Shown piece after piece: positions 1 through 12,317 of a stretch of 64,000 bases of DNA (positions within the stretch are counted from its first letter, which is position 1; each line of letters begins with the position of its first letter). A program made the position numbers and the translations under genes. The notes under the pieces are model-generated. The model was not told the origin of the DNA and did not search any database. It was given only the letters and a program-made list of their open reading frames with translations. This stretch comes from Rostratula benghalensis. Taxonomy: Eukaryota; Chordata; Aves; Charadriiformes; Rostratulidae. Where the stretch lies: contig VXAI01000115.1 of NCBI GenBank assembly GCA_013399305.1, positions 2,250,782-2,314,781 on the forward strand, read 5' to 3'.

Positions 1-1852
1 TAAGCAAAGTGTGCAAAATCCCTATGGATGGGAACATAAGATCCCAGAGCACAGGCACAGTAATACCGTAGTGTTCCTTGGAGAGCTGGAACATTATTCA
101 AAAGGTGAAATAAAACAAAAAATGAACAGCATTCCTTTTCTTCTCCAATCTGAGGTTTCTAGGAAGTATAATATTATTTAAATTCTAAATAGTAAGAAGG
201 TTTTGCCCATTAAAATATCTATATCACTTAAGCCACTTTCCTCTAGCTAGAATAAAATAACATTAGAAAAGGGAGCTCTGGAGTTGGAGGGCTGAATTTT
301 AATAACCACAAAATCTGGGAAAAGCCATAGCAATTCTACAGCAGAAAACCTAGGAAGTCAGGTTCTGTAAAAGAACAGTGCAATAGTTGATACCAAAGTA
401 AGCATGAAATCCTATTTCATATAATATTTTCTTTGCAGATTTGGCACCATCTCCACTTTTATCCTTTTTTTGCAAGATTGGTAAAGTAAATATACTTTGC
501 CTGTAATAGTTTAGAAAACACAGATGTATAATTTAGCCAGCTGCTCTGGAACAGAAGTTAACATTTCTGATCCCCTCTGTCCTCTAAAATTAGGCCTCTT
601 AAAATCGTGAGGGTAAGTGCCTTAATACTTTCTGATATCAAACAGAAGTCAGTAAGAAATGAATTGTATAAGAGTTTGATCCAAAGCCAAGTTTAGTCAC
701 TTTGATCTTTCCAATAAATTTCAGCCTTGCCTTGGTATAAGCCCTTAGAAAATATGCAAAGTAAATGTTGATGCTCTTTGTGGTTATTGCGTAACATTAT
801 GAGGCTCTTTGCAAACGATTTTGTCTTTCCACATCTCAGTTCATGGTCAGTGCTCATTAAAATCTGAAGCATTAGCAAAGTAAGAATCAAGGTGCCCGGT
901 GAAGAATATGAATCTGCATGTGATATCTAGTTATGGAAAGCACCCGTGTACACAAAGGATTAGCTACGAGTCTACAAAACACATAAAAATAAAATTAAGT
1001 AAGCACTGTCATGTCCTAACACCTAAAAGAAAAATGTTTTAAAGGTATATATATGCAGAGGTACCTCTGCACTTACTGGTATAGGCAGCATCATTGAGGG
1101 GCAGCAATTTTGTGTCTGTGCTTGCATAATTAAACAAAAATCTTGCTGAAGTACGTTAAGACGTCTGTACATTCAACACATGTGGGAGTATAAATTGTAG
1201 ACATTTACCAGAAGATGGAACCAAGACTGTCCAGCTTCCCGAGTTCTAGGGCAAGAAATTAGGAGGGGAGGAAGCACCATCAAATCTCCCCATGGGCTGG
1301 AAAGGCCAAGGCTTACAGGAAAGGTTAACAGCATTCAGAGAAAGAAGCATCTTCACTAACTCTTCCTATTTTTGCAGTACCTGTCTATCTGTCCTTTTAG
1401 ATGAGCATGAAAACCTCTAGCTGTCTACATCACAATTTATCATGGCTTAATCTCAACAGACTGTTCTTTGTAATTTTTGCTGACGCAGATCCAAGCTTTT
1501 TGGAAAATATCTCTGCTCTTTTTCAGGCCAGTATGTGATGGATGTGGTTTTCATCACTGGGAAGCACAGCAATCCAAAGGATTAGTTCAGGGCACCAGGC
1601 TAAAAGTTCATAACCCACTTTTACCCATCCCACCTGGGAGGAGAGAAGTCCTGTCCCGAAGTCAGAAGGCCCCACAAGAATTGATGGGAAATTAGCAAAG
1701 AGACTGGGTCGGTCAACACCACTAACCAAAAAAGGCAAATCTTGGTTCAGATTCACTGCTTTTGCAACAATTACGTTCTGCTGCTTTAGAAACAGAAGCG
1801 CCAGAGTGAATTTCAGTGCTTTTCAGGCCTTGCAGCACCGTAACACACGTGT

Positions 1853-2035
1853 TTTTTCCTGTTCATTAGGTAGGCTCTAAATATTAAAGGTTGAAAATGG
1901 AGGGAGAGCAGGGAGATTTGAAGAAAGGGAAACAGAGCTGAAAAACTTGAGCAGCTCTAGGGCACAGAAGAAGACAGAGGAGGAAAGGAGAAAAGACAGA
2001 GCAGGAGACCAAGTGCAAATGGGGCTGGAAGGCAG
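1853..2035. repeat. 183-bp direct repeat, copy A
   Basis: This segment recurs at 3902-4084 in the same orientation and at the same length, with about 11 mismatches by eye (roughly 94% identity) and no gaps. The mismatches are nearly all transitions. Both copies begin TTTTTCCTGTTCATTAGGTA and end TGGAAGGCAG. Sequences outside these borders do not match. The body is purine-rich on the plus strand. I do not recognise the family. Confidence 0.85.
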
Positions 2036-3901
2036 GTCTACCGCTACAACTGTATGGCCATAGGAGGGCCAGCACAGCCATCAAGACCTCTGCATTGGTA
2101 AGTGCCAAGAACTGAAACCCACTGTATTTTCTCTCTCTGTGTCAAGTTTTACACATCATCAGCTCCTAATCTAACTCAGATCCACGTGGATGTGGAAGGA
2201 CATAGGCTCGACATAGACCCTCACACTGGCTCTTCCACTGGTGATGGAGCAAACCTCTATTCTCTGGATGCTGATAGCAGGCAACTTGTTCATATGGTTA
2301 TGGCAGTGGGCAACCAGGTTCCTTGGCTGATGTGTACAACTAAACAAGTGCAGCTGGTTTGCATATTCAATGGGAAAGGTTGGCACGAGGAGAAGCAGGC
2401 TCAAGGGTTTTTTCCCCCCCCAAGTATCAGACTCAAAGTTGGAACAAATCCGAAAAAGCACCAGGGCTGCAAAACAGACTGCAGAAGCTAAAGGGATATG
2501 CAGTCAGTGGGGTGGGGGAGGTGGAAAGTAGAGAACTTTTAATGCAATCGTGGGCACAACCAAAATCATTCAAACATTGGCTCTCCCTTCAGAAAGCACT
2601 GAGCTCATCAGGGATTAGTCACCCATGTGCGGTCTAGGGCAAGTCTGCACCTATGTTCAAGTGTAATCAAAACCTTTCCCCAGCGATCCCCCTGCCACAG
2701 AAAGGTGTGCACTGATTCTGAAAGGGTGAGTTAGTTCTGGAACAAATCAAATCTGAAGAAAATGTCTAAAGGGAGGGGAAGTAAACGCGTGTACACACAC
2801 ATCTATCTAGGACAAAGGGGATTTCTTAGATGTCTTAATCTCCCGCTGCAGAAGCAGAGGCTGACTGCGTTTTCAAGCCCACTGCTATTTGTACTCGGTC
2901 TCTGCATCTGGAGAGAAAAAGCAAGAAGAGCTTCAGAATGAAACTGAAATTCCTCTGGCGTGGGCCTGCCAAGCCTGGTCCCTCAGCAAACGCCTTGTGC
3001 AATCCTTTTGCATTTCCCTCCTGCTCATTGCTGCTGACATACGTGTGATTGCATTCGTGTGGGTGAGCACGCTCCTAATAGCGTTATCTGTCACCAGTCC
3101 CTTTACGATGCTTCATTTCCATGGCTCTTTAGTGCCTGCTCTTTGTCTGCTCTCCTTCATCATTGTACAGTACACACAGCAATTATTTTGGCTGCTTTCT
3201 TCAGTTTGAGCTGTTCCTTCCTTTGGTACGTGGGCTGGCGGGTATTTTTTTTTTAAATTATTTTTTCCTTTTTTAATTAAAGGGCTTTGTTTACAGTATC
3301 AGGTTTTTGAATGAAGATTTATAGCAGGCCCTATAATTACAAGAGTCCCAATGAACAGTAAGAACTGTCATTTACAACTCCAACAGTGTTACAGTTAGAT
3401 GTCAGCATAACATCTCCACTATGTCAGCCTAACTATGCATTGATGCACTTCAAGCAAATCAGATCTCAAAAAACATGCTGCTGCTGAATTGTAACTCTCC
3501 TGGAGGAATCCTTGGTATTTTCGCTCTTCATTACTGGAAAATGCCATCCAGTAGGTCAGGAAGAAGAAACTTCAGCCAAGCGGAAAAGGAGGGCTGGAAA
3601 GCCACCCCCCCAAATACCAACATAACATAAGAATTTCACTGCCCCTGTTTTGATGAGCACACTGTGACATTTGGGGTAAATATGCAGAAAATACTGACCA
3701 CGTAATTTCCCCCTCCCCGTTTCAGAGTTACAGCTGCTTAGCCTGCTTGAGCACCAAGCCTTCGATGGTGAGAACACAACACACTGAAGCCCTCAAGTCA
3801 AGCTGCTGATTCAGGCTGGGATTTCATCGTCCCACAGCACAAACACATGGCTCCACCTGGGGAATTGGGCCTGCTTCTCTGCAGCCTGGATGTACAAGCA
3901 C

Positions 3902-4084
3902 TTTTTCCTGTTCATTAGGTAGGCTCTAAATATTAAAGGTTGAAAATGGAGGGAGAGCAGAGAGATTTGAAGAAAGGAAGACGGAGCTGAAAAACTTGAG
4001 CAGCTCTAGGGCATGGAAGACGACAGAGGAGGGAAGGAGAAAAGACAGAGTAGGAAACCAAGTGCAAATGGGGTTGGAAGGCAG
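3902..4084. repeat. 183-bp direct repeat, copy B
   Basis: This is the second copy of the element at 1853-2035, displaced by exactly 2,049 bp. The same minus-strand frame is open in both copies and ends at the same stop just inside the repeat. That frame runs out into unrelated flanks, so it is not taken as coding. Confidence 0.85.
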
Positions 4085-5865
4085 CACAGAAGAACAAAGC
4101 ACAGGACAAGCAGGATTCCTGAAAACTCGAGCAGTTCAAATGGAAGTGATGGCAGACCACATGCAACTGCACTAGAAAACACAAAAGGAAAATTTATTCA
4201 GCTGAGTCGTAAAAGTAAAATCATAGCAGTTAACAGAACAATAACAAAAATTCAAGCTAGGTGTTGGTGTATTACTGTATTCTCAAAGGTTCAGAACTCC
4301 ATTTAGAATGCACAGTGTGGTTTTGGATATGTTTCTGAAGGTGGCTGGGTTTGCTTTTCAAAAATTCTACGAGCATTGCAGAATTAATGCTCTGCTAATG
4401 TTGAAGAAAGCAGTCTCCTCCTTCCATCGGTAACTAAAGTAGTTCCTGGCATTGCATTATATAATGAGCTTCTCCATTCTTACAGTTTTCAAATTATTCA
4501 CAAGCATTTACAAAGTGATTTGATTTAAACCAGAACTGTAACCTGTTCCCTTTCATTGTTTCTTTTCTAAAGAACAGCCAGAGTTCATTCCATTAGCATG
4601 AAGATCTTCCAAGAACTAGTGTAGAGTAGGAAAGCACCTCCCTTCTTATTTCTGCCACTACGGGACTGTGCAATTCATCAAGAAGGGTATTATCTCGATT
4701 GAGCCAACATGGGGTGGAAATGCTGTTGGTCCAAACGGTCCACAAAGTTTCTGAAGGCCAAAGAGTCTTTCTGGGAAGTAACAGGATTGCCACACAGATA
4801 CATGTTTGTTTTTGAAGAAAATGTGCAGTTAAAAAAAAAGGAATTTTTTTTTTTTTTTTAATAAAAAAGGCAAATCTGATGTTAATTTAGGGAGACAATT
4901 CTCAAAGACCACCATTATAGAACATGCCATCAAGGGGCACATGTCTGGTAATCTCACACTCAGCACAGGGCAAAGGACAGAGCTGATATTGCTGACTTTT
5001 GAAACACGCTCAGACTTCTCCCCTTTGCAGAAGAGGTTTACACCAAAGAGCATCCAAAGGCTGACAACGCAGATGTGCTACGTACCGCATCAGACATGCC
5101 AGCTAAGAAGAAGTGACATCGTTTCTCCTAAACTATCCTGAAATTCACAGCAGAATAATTCATAAGCAGAGACAAGCCAGAAAAATGGCACATCAGATCA
5201 AAGTTACCTGTTAGCACAAGGAACAACTCCGTGCCTTATTAACACAGAACATCAAACACTGATAATGTCGGCGCCCACTGCTGGATTAGTAATGGCAAAG
5301 GACAAAGATAACTGGGTTAGAGAGTTCTCGATGGCACCTGGTGAACGTTCAATTCAACGCTTCCTCTTTAGTTCCCCTTGAAGTCTGTGCTCAGCCCAAG
5401 GCAGTTGCACAAGAGCCTTGACTGCATTATGGAAATCTCAGCTCTAACACAATCCCAGTTACCCTGTCGTTAGTGGAGACCAGTTATGCCAGCACAAAGT
5501 CGGGCCACCACTGGTGCAAAAGTAAGTAACATGGAATACCCCACTTGTTGCTGGGCTGTAACCTGATAGGATTTTCAGTAGGAAAGCTAGCACAAACACC
5601 AGCACCCTTCACTTTTCTTAGGGCCTCAGCATCCACTTTCCCTCCTGCAGTGTCAATGCCTGGAACTGACTTGTGAATAAACACACATACGCCTGTAAGC
5701 AAGGGTTCAGTGTCCCTTTTACAAATTAGCTACGCATATTCAAATGACATTAAACACCCTAATTCTCCAAAGAGAAACCATCAGATACTTGCTTCATGCT
5801 CCCAGGAGCCTGTTAATCTCAGCCTGTCTGCCAGTGCCCTTAGCCACCATTCTTTATGGCTGTGT

Positions 5866-5883
5866 CATCATCATCATCATCAT
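5866..5883 (+). repeat. TCA trinucleotide microsatellite
   Basis: Six consecutive TCA units in non-coding flank. Confidence 0.9.
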
Positions 5884-8800
5884 TTATGGACTTAGTATTC
5901 CAAACATACCAGCCGCCCACAACTGAAGGGCTTCTTTGCATTACAAATTATAATTGCACTGAATGCACTACTGGTTCTGTGACATAAAAAGGAACAAAAA
6001 AAAAATTTAAAAAATCACCCAGCTTATTTTAACTTGACAAAGTTGAACTCAGCTGAAAAGCTAAGTCAGTAACCCACAGAACCCACTAATTAATTACTGT
6101 ATAGATGTACGTATCCAATCTCAAAAGATCAAAATTAAAAAAAAAAAAAAAAGAGTAACCCATTATTCACCACAGTTTAAATTGCAGCTGGGAGAATATT
6201 CCAGTTAATGTATTCTCTGTGGCCTGGCTCGCACCCAAGGAGATGCTTCTTGGGAAAAAGCTTAGAATCAAAATTTGGCTTAAAAACTGGAGCAAGACAC
6301 CTCTTTTGAAGTCTTCTATCAAAAATCAAAACAAAAAAAAGTTGTGTCAAAATCACAGTTCTCCCCTTTTGAAGATTACCACTACTTTCTAGAGTAGGAT
6401 ATTGAGATTAACAATTGTCTCCATCCATTTCTTCATTAAGCTGAACCAAGTCAACATTTATTTGTTAACCTTTGCAATACTTCAGGCACCAGTGCCACAC
6501 AATATCAAGCCAAATTCCAAACTAAATTCACTTAAGGAAAGAGAAAAGAACATTTCTTACCTGTTACTTTTTCCTTACTGCTGAAGATAGTCTGTCAAGT
6601 TAGAGTCTTCTTTTTTCCTTTCCTTTTTTCTTTAAACCTCCCACTCCTAAAACTTTTAATATTGCCACTTATGAAAGAAATTGCAATGAAAAACTTGTCT
6701 AACATGTCAACGGTTACGTGCCACTTCTGTTAGTCAGCTTCCAGATGAGCTTGGGTAGGTATTTCAAACAACAGGGGAGACAATCTATTTTATAACAAGA
6801 AAAGAAACATCAAGAATATGCCAGAAAAAACTTCCATTTTAAAATACAAAAGTAGCATAGGGTTCCAGAGGCATGCAAAGGACCAGAAAATATTATTGTT
6901 TGAAGTATATTATAAACAGGTTCTATTTCACATAAAGTCAGTTTAGGTCACAAACATTCTGCACGTTGGATTTTCCAATGAACTAGAGCTATGTCCAACA
7001 GTCATACATACAAATACTCACATTAAAGAGAAAAACAAGACAAGGTATTGCTTTTGCATGGCACCAGCACAAGAGCATACACATATTGGGCACTGTCATT
7101 GTCTACACTGAAGCTGGTGCACATTTGTAATTGCAGAATAGAAGAGTATTGCACAACTGCATTATTTGTTACTTAAAAGCCTATTCCACTGAAGAGCAAC
7201 TAGTTTATGAACAGCAGCCTTTACCTGTATCCTTTTACCCATAAATGTCTGATATCCATGGTCCAGGTGGAGCCATAACACTATTCAACACTGTGCACCC
7301 TGTCCTCTTTGAGAGTTTACAGCTTTTCCACTTCTTAAAAAAGGCACTGAATTATGGATGCACTGAAGAGAAAGGAATAGATAAGATTCACAGTTCCTAG
7401 TGTGTTTTAAGAGCTGAGAGTTACTTTAATAATGCCCCTTTCACAGTTATCAGTATAAATATGTTAGCAAGTTCCCATTTAAAAATGACTCAACCCATCC
7501 CACTGGAGTAAGAAAACAGAAATCATCAGATTCAGATTCTGGAGATTGCACAGGTTTCATTTATCTCTAACTCACTGAACTAAACTAGTTTAAGACCAAG
7601 ACAGAATCAAAGTCCTTGTGGAATGAAAGTAGGTTTTGCCATGTAAATTGCCAGACCTAACCCCAAAGAAGTGTGATCCCTTCTCTAGTTCTTGATTTGG
7701 AATTTAGGCAAAAAGTGACTTATTTTTATAAGTAAAATTTCATAGCTGTATTTATGAAGTAGTTCCACTTTGTGTTATAACAAAAGTTATTGTTCCAAGG
7801 GTGGAAGATCTCTATTTCCCCTTAGTGAAACCATTAAAACAGGCAACAAGCTTTACGGTGCAGGAAAATTACAAAAGAGGTTTGAGGAACAGCTGTAAAC
7901 TTTAAGGATTTAATAGAAATTTATGAGACAAAAATATCACAATAGAGAACACTACACAGGATAATTCAGGAGTGGGACTTCACAGTTCTCTCATATGGCC
8001 TATATTCGTGTTAGTAACCTAAATGCATGTCTTTATTGCCTCTCCTCTCCCTAGAACCAAATACTAAGCAGGCCCTTTGGCTTTTATAAAACAGTAGATC
8101 CACATGAGCTTACCTGGCATTTTCTTTGTTCAAGCAATCTTTTAATACCTTGTGACCACCCCCAATACTCAATCAGGTCAGCTGTGGTTACCTGGTGCCC
8201 AAGTGTGCAGTGGTTCCAAGCCAGGGGAACGCTGCACAGCTGTATTCAGCATTTCTGCTGTTGCTTCTCTGCAAGGCTCTCAGGCTGAGACTTGGCACCA
8301 CACCATGGGTTTGTGCTTCTGCCAGTTTGGATCTGGCTAGCAGCTGCTTGGCTGGGGGCCTCTGCAGAGGCTTGTCTGCATTTATCTGCAAACCAGGGCA
8401 AGCCTCTCCAATGTTTTTGGCCAAATACCACCATCAGTAACAGTAACATGGCACTGTAGAACAGCAGCTCCCAGTTGGCACAGGGCTATACACCACTCTG
8501 GAGTGGCTGGCATAGGATTAGCTTCCCCAGCCCTTGAAAAACGTCTCATACATGCTTACTTTCCTAAGACTGAAGAGCATAAAAGCTGGGACCAAAGATT
8601 ACACTGTAGATATTTATCAAGAACAGTTACCACAGCATCCTTCAAATAAAACATCTTCAGAAGACAAGTGCTACAGAACAGATGGGCTATGATGCACTAA
8701 GTTCAGAAGTGACACAATTTTCACCATACTTTTTTGCCTACTCAAGGTAGGACTATTTGGTGATACCACAAACGGAAGATAACTGGAAGAGGGAGCTCAT

Positions 8801-9083
8801 CAACAAGCTCATGGAGCTAAAAGTGAAAACACGGATCTCAAATTCCTGTTACTGCATAGGAAGTACAACAACTGCTACAGATGCAGACAATTCATTCATG
8901 TTCCTATGTAAACATCAGCAAGGCAAGAAAACATTAACAGCTGTACCAGAACAACACTTAAAAGTACAACTTATGCACCTATATGAGCCTGGGGTGATGA
9001 GAAAAGCCAGACTGAATACCATAAAGAAAAATCACTTCTACTCCATCAGAAATTATTTGAGCCTTTAATGAAAGCTGCTGCTG

Positions 9084-9134
9084 AATAAACTCAGGGCACC
9101 ACAATTTCTCTCACTTCAAAAAAAAAAAAAAATC
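9084..9134 (+). other. AATAAA followed by 17-base A run (possible transcript 3' end or retrocopy tail)
   Basis: On the plus strand AATAAA at 9084-9089 is followed 29 bases later by 17 consecutive A (9118-9134). An anonymous 103-codon frame (8757-9068) ends just upstream. This resembles the 3' end of a retroposed or polyadenylated RNA. The frame matches nothing known to me, and processed pseudogenes are uncommon in birds, so chance is quite likely. Confidence 0.2.
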
Positions 9135-11104
9135 CACACATCCCCAACCCCAAGCTTTAACAAAGAGCCTTTAAGGAGTCAGAAAATAAGGGTGAGGTTT
9201 TGTCAAACAATAGAAAGGTATGTATAAAATAGGAAAATAAAAATAAAATCCAAGTCTATTGCCCCTTTAAGCAGTTAGTGCTGAAGACTGTTAATGCCTA
9301 GGACCCATCCAGCATAGGAGGTCAAAAAGGCAGCAAAACTTGCAGAAACCTATCTCAATTAGTAAAGATGGGAACTACTGAAGAACTATTAATGAGTCTG
9401 TTGAATGGAGAGCATGTTGATTAAATACAGCATGGGCAAAAACAAGATGAGGCTTGTTTCAAAAGAAAATCACTCAAGCTAGCTATTCACAGTGCTGGCT
9501 CGTAAATTAACTAACTGCTTCCAAAACAAAATACTTTAACAATTCACACCTCAATACACAGAAGCTGTTTACAGAGTGTGAGGTAACAAAAAAAAAAAAA
9601 AAAAAGGTTTTGATAAACCCATCAAAATATAAAGTATATGGTAAAAACTTCACTTGTATGTCTATTTGATTTAGTTCTAAAACACTAAGACTAGAAAGGG
9701 ATTAGGAAGAAACAGAGCTTGTGAAAAGGGACTATGAAAAGGAAAAAAGTGAAAAAAAAAAAAAAAGGATTGCAAGAGGCATAGGAAAGCTCCTGGAACA
9801 GGAAGCAAGGGGAACATTTCAGAAAAATGAGCAAGGGGCATGAAAGAGTAATTGCAGTAATCAGTTTACTGAAAAGGAAAACCATTCCCATATATCATTT
9901 TTCCAAATACTACAAAGAGTCAATAGACTGAAAAGCAATTCACTCAAACCTGGAAATGTGCATACAACATACAGCTGACTTTCTTAATGTCATTGACATA
10001 CTTGGTACATGCTTAGATTCACCTAAAAAAAAAACCACCTAGGTATTAGAAGGCAAAAATCTACATTCTCTGCAGAATTCACTTATGAAGTTTAAGAAGC
10101 AGCCCACTGTGGAATCCTTCTATGGGTAGATTATAAACAACTGGTACTTCTCACCAACTTCCTAAGGAAAGCTCCTATTTTCTTAGAAGATAGTAATGGC
10201 TGGTGTTCTTCAGGTGACCATTGCAGTGAATCATTGCTTTCCTTCATGAAGCTGGACCAAGCTGAAGTCTCACTGCCCAAGTTTTAGTTATGCACGTCCA
10301 GAAACAAAATACAGCTGTTAATTCAAATCCAGTTATCGATTCAGATGACCTTACAGAAAAAAGATTTCAAGAGTGGTGGGAAAATAGCAAGTGTGTACAT
10401 CTCCAAAAATGTTACTTGTCTCTCAGGTCTGGGCAGGATGTACCCAGTGCAGTCTCCCCAGCAGTGGTACGATTTCCACCAAAGCAAGTCAGACAGCGCT
10501 GCTTAACCTACGCTGGAGTTATGCCCAGAGGTAGTTGTACTACCACTGGCTGAAATAAAGAATAGGTAAGGAACACATTTTAATAGCACAAAAGGTACCA
10601 GGAAACAGCTGCATCTTGAAGTTTTCATTAAAGCTATGAACAGATCTACTTATCACAGAAAGAAGTAACACAGAGCTCATTAGACACTGCCTCATATCAA
10701 ACTGTCCTCTGCAGTCACAGATGTTTTCTTTTTAGGCCACACACAAATTCCAAGACAAACAAATTAATTATTCATTCTATTTCACCTTGCTAAAGGAACA
10801 CCAGGACTACCACCCAAGGATAAATCCAGTACTCCATCATGACATAATACCTTTTTTATTACAATATCCAAAAAACTGAGTATGCAAGATTTTGAGATCT
10901 CACGATCCCTTCTTCAATCTCAGGAATGTGCCATCTAAAGACTGTATATTTAAACCATAAAGGAGTTTAAATGTAAAGAAAAAGAGAAAAATGCATTTTC
11001 TTCATAAACATTCTGTGTGTCTCTTCCTACCAACCACGCCATCCTCTGTAAAACCCGAAGATTTCTTTCTGTAAAGCAAATATATATATAGTGTTGGTAG
11101 CCCG

Positions 11105-11133
11105 CCCCACCCCATCCCAAATCAGTTTTTATT
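11105..11133 (-). terminator. Candidate NCK2 poly(A) signal with G-rich downstream element
   Basis: On the minus strand AATAAA occupies 11133-11128. It is followed within 10-25 bases by GGGATGGGGTGGGGCGGG, a G-rich auxiliary element of the type that enhances cleavage. It is the strongest such combination within about 1.2 kb of the stop codon. The cleavage position is inferred. Confidence 0.55.
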
Positions 11134-12068
11134 AATCTTCTGTATTAGTGTCAACAATCAGCTACAGATACATATTACTTTGAGAATTAAATACATAATC
11201 GTTTAATTCAAACAAGCAGAAGGGCAAGAGGAAAAAGCATTATGTGGATGGCACATTTGGTTGTAGATTACCAAAAACATTCAGCCTTTACAATTCAATG
11301 ATTTCTTTCTCTAGTAATCAACTTTCAAATAAAATTTCTCTTTGTTGCAATTACAGACCAAAATACACTAGATAGTTTTCTTTTACTACAATCTTACCAT
11401 AGTAGTTGAAGAAGAACTATTACAAAATGCTTTTAATTAGTGTACTCTTTACAAAGAGTCAGAGAGGCAATGTAATAGCAGAGTACAGTGTAAAGAGTGC
11501 TTCTAGGAACTAGGAGGTTTTGGAATATACTACTCGGTAAGCGATATAGCTACAGAACTCAGAGCCACAACTGTTAGGCCTACTCTCTCTCACTTCAAAG
11601 CAGCTGCAGCTTCAGTGCATTCAAACTGTGCCCGGTGATGTCTCTGAAAAGGAGAGTTCTGCCTTGGGTGAGCAATCTGAGCAGATTAACACTGCTTTTG
11701 AATTGAAAACGCCCCTCCTTGATCTGAGCTAACCATGTAAACGTACGCAAGAGAGGGGAGTTTTGAACTCAGCCTGGAAGGTGAGTGCTCGCCACGGCCA
11801 CCCAAGGGAAACTCTCAACCTGAAAAGAGGTGGTCGGAGATTAACAGAACTGGAACACAAGAAGAGGCAAACAGAAAAAAAAAAAAAAAACCCCAACCAA
11901 AAACAAAAAAAAACCCAAAAGGACAAACAGCAACCGACAGAGCAAACACTTTAGAAAGAGCCTATTCCTTAAGCCTGCTTCCGATATTGCTCTGCTCTAT
12001 AAAAGTGAATTTAGGACCTAAGGCTTGTAAGTTATAAGAGGCCCAGGTGGCCAAGTCCATCTTCAACG
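11110..12068 (-). other. NCK2: Probable NCK2 3' UTR
   Basis: About 960 bases follow the NCK2 stop before the best poly(A) signal. The segment is AT-rich and has no long open frame on the gene strand apart from one T-rich low-complexity frame (11926-11729). It includes an A/C-rich simple stretch at about 11875-11925 (T/G-rich in the transcript). A variant ATTAAA signal can be read on the minus strand at 11436-11431 and another at 11206-11201, so shorter forms are possible. The 3' limit rests on the AATAAA plus G-rich element at 11133-11105 and has not been tested against transcripts. Another AATAAA at 10860-10855 could give a longer form. Confidence 0.55.
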
Positions 12069-12263
12069 TCACTGAAGTGCTTTCACAAGATATAGCTTTT
12101 CCCCGTGTTCACTGGTGAAGATGGGAGCCTTTTTGTAGTGTTCCACCAACTCATCCATAGTATTAAAGCGACGCTGCCCAATACAATAGACATTGTCCAC
12201 GAGCTGCACCTTGAAATGTTTGTTCTTCCCCGATGCCTTTAGAGATACTGAGAAGTCACTGGG
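12069..12263 (-). CDS. NCK2: NCK2 coding exon 3: C-terminal two-thirds of SH2 and stop (residues 317-380)
   Basis: This last coding exon finishes the SH2 domain: [20 protein letters not shown], then the specificity half ([23 protein letters not shown]) and the C-terminus [11 protein letters not shown], with TGA at 12071-12069. H332-F333 correspond to the conserved beta-D His region contacting phosphotyrosine. The exon is in phase 0 after Ser316, and the joined reading SESS-PSDFSVS matches mammalian NCK2. The start is set by the acceptor CTCAACAG at 12271-12264. The open frame runs a few codons further upstream (MNSSQQ), but those codons are intron and splice-site sequence, not protein. The polypyrimidine tract just upstream is extremely T-rich. 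Confidence 0.97.
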   Translation of the reverse strand, partial: PSDFSVSLKASGKNKHFKVQLVDNVYCIGQRRFNTMDELVEHYKKAPIFTSEHGEKLYLVKALQ

Positions 12264-12317
12264 CTGTTGAGAAGAATTCAAAAAGAAAAAAAAAAAAAAA
12301 AAAAAAGAAAGAAAAAA
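12264..12317 (-). promoter_or_regulatory. Acceptor and very long T tract of the last NCK2 coding exon
   Basis: Read on the gene strand, the 3' splice site of the SH2 exon ends TTCTCAACAG. Upstream of that lies about 39 bases that are T apart from three C residues, including an uninterrupted run of 21 T (12306-12286). This is an extreme polypyrimidine tract and also a homopolymer prone to length change. Confidence 0.8.

Larger units (their letters stand above)
1..11104. other. Flank downstream of NCK2, no recognised gene
   Basis: This stretch lies beyond the probable NCK2 3' end. Its open frames are at most 129 codons and lie on both strands. None resembles a family I know, and none shows a convincing exon boundary with a partner. 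It holds the direct repeat pair at 1853/3902, a TCA trinucleotide run near 5866-5883, A runs (for example 6134-6151 and 9588-9605), a T run at about 4846-4859 and an AATAAA followed by an A run at 9084-9134. The rest shows nothing I can assign. Confidence 0.6.

Noticed and set aside
1884..2108. Related minus-strand frames at 1884-2108 and 3933-4184 as a small gene family
   Set aside because: The shared part is just the 183-bp repeat translated. The N-terminal parts differ and arise from unrelated flanks.
2102..2491. 129-codon plus-strand frame
   Set aside because: No recognisable domain, an equally open frame on the opposite strand (2171-2461), and no splice or promoter context; probably chance.
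2889..3209. 106-codon frame with a hydrophobic C-terminal half that could suggest membrane segments
   Set aside because: The hydrophobicity follows from T-rich DNA. There is no family match and no supporting gene structure.
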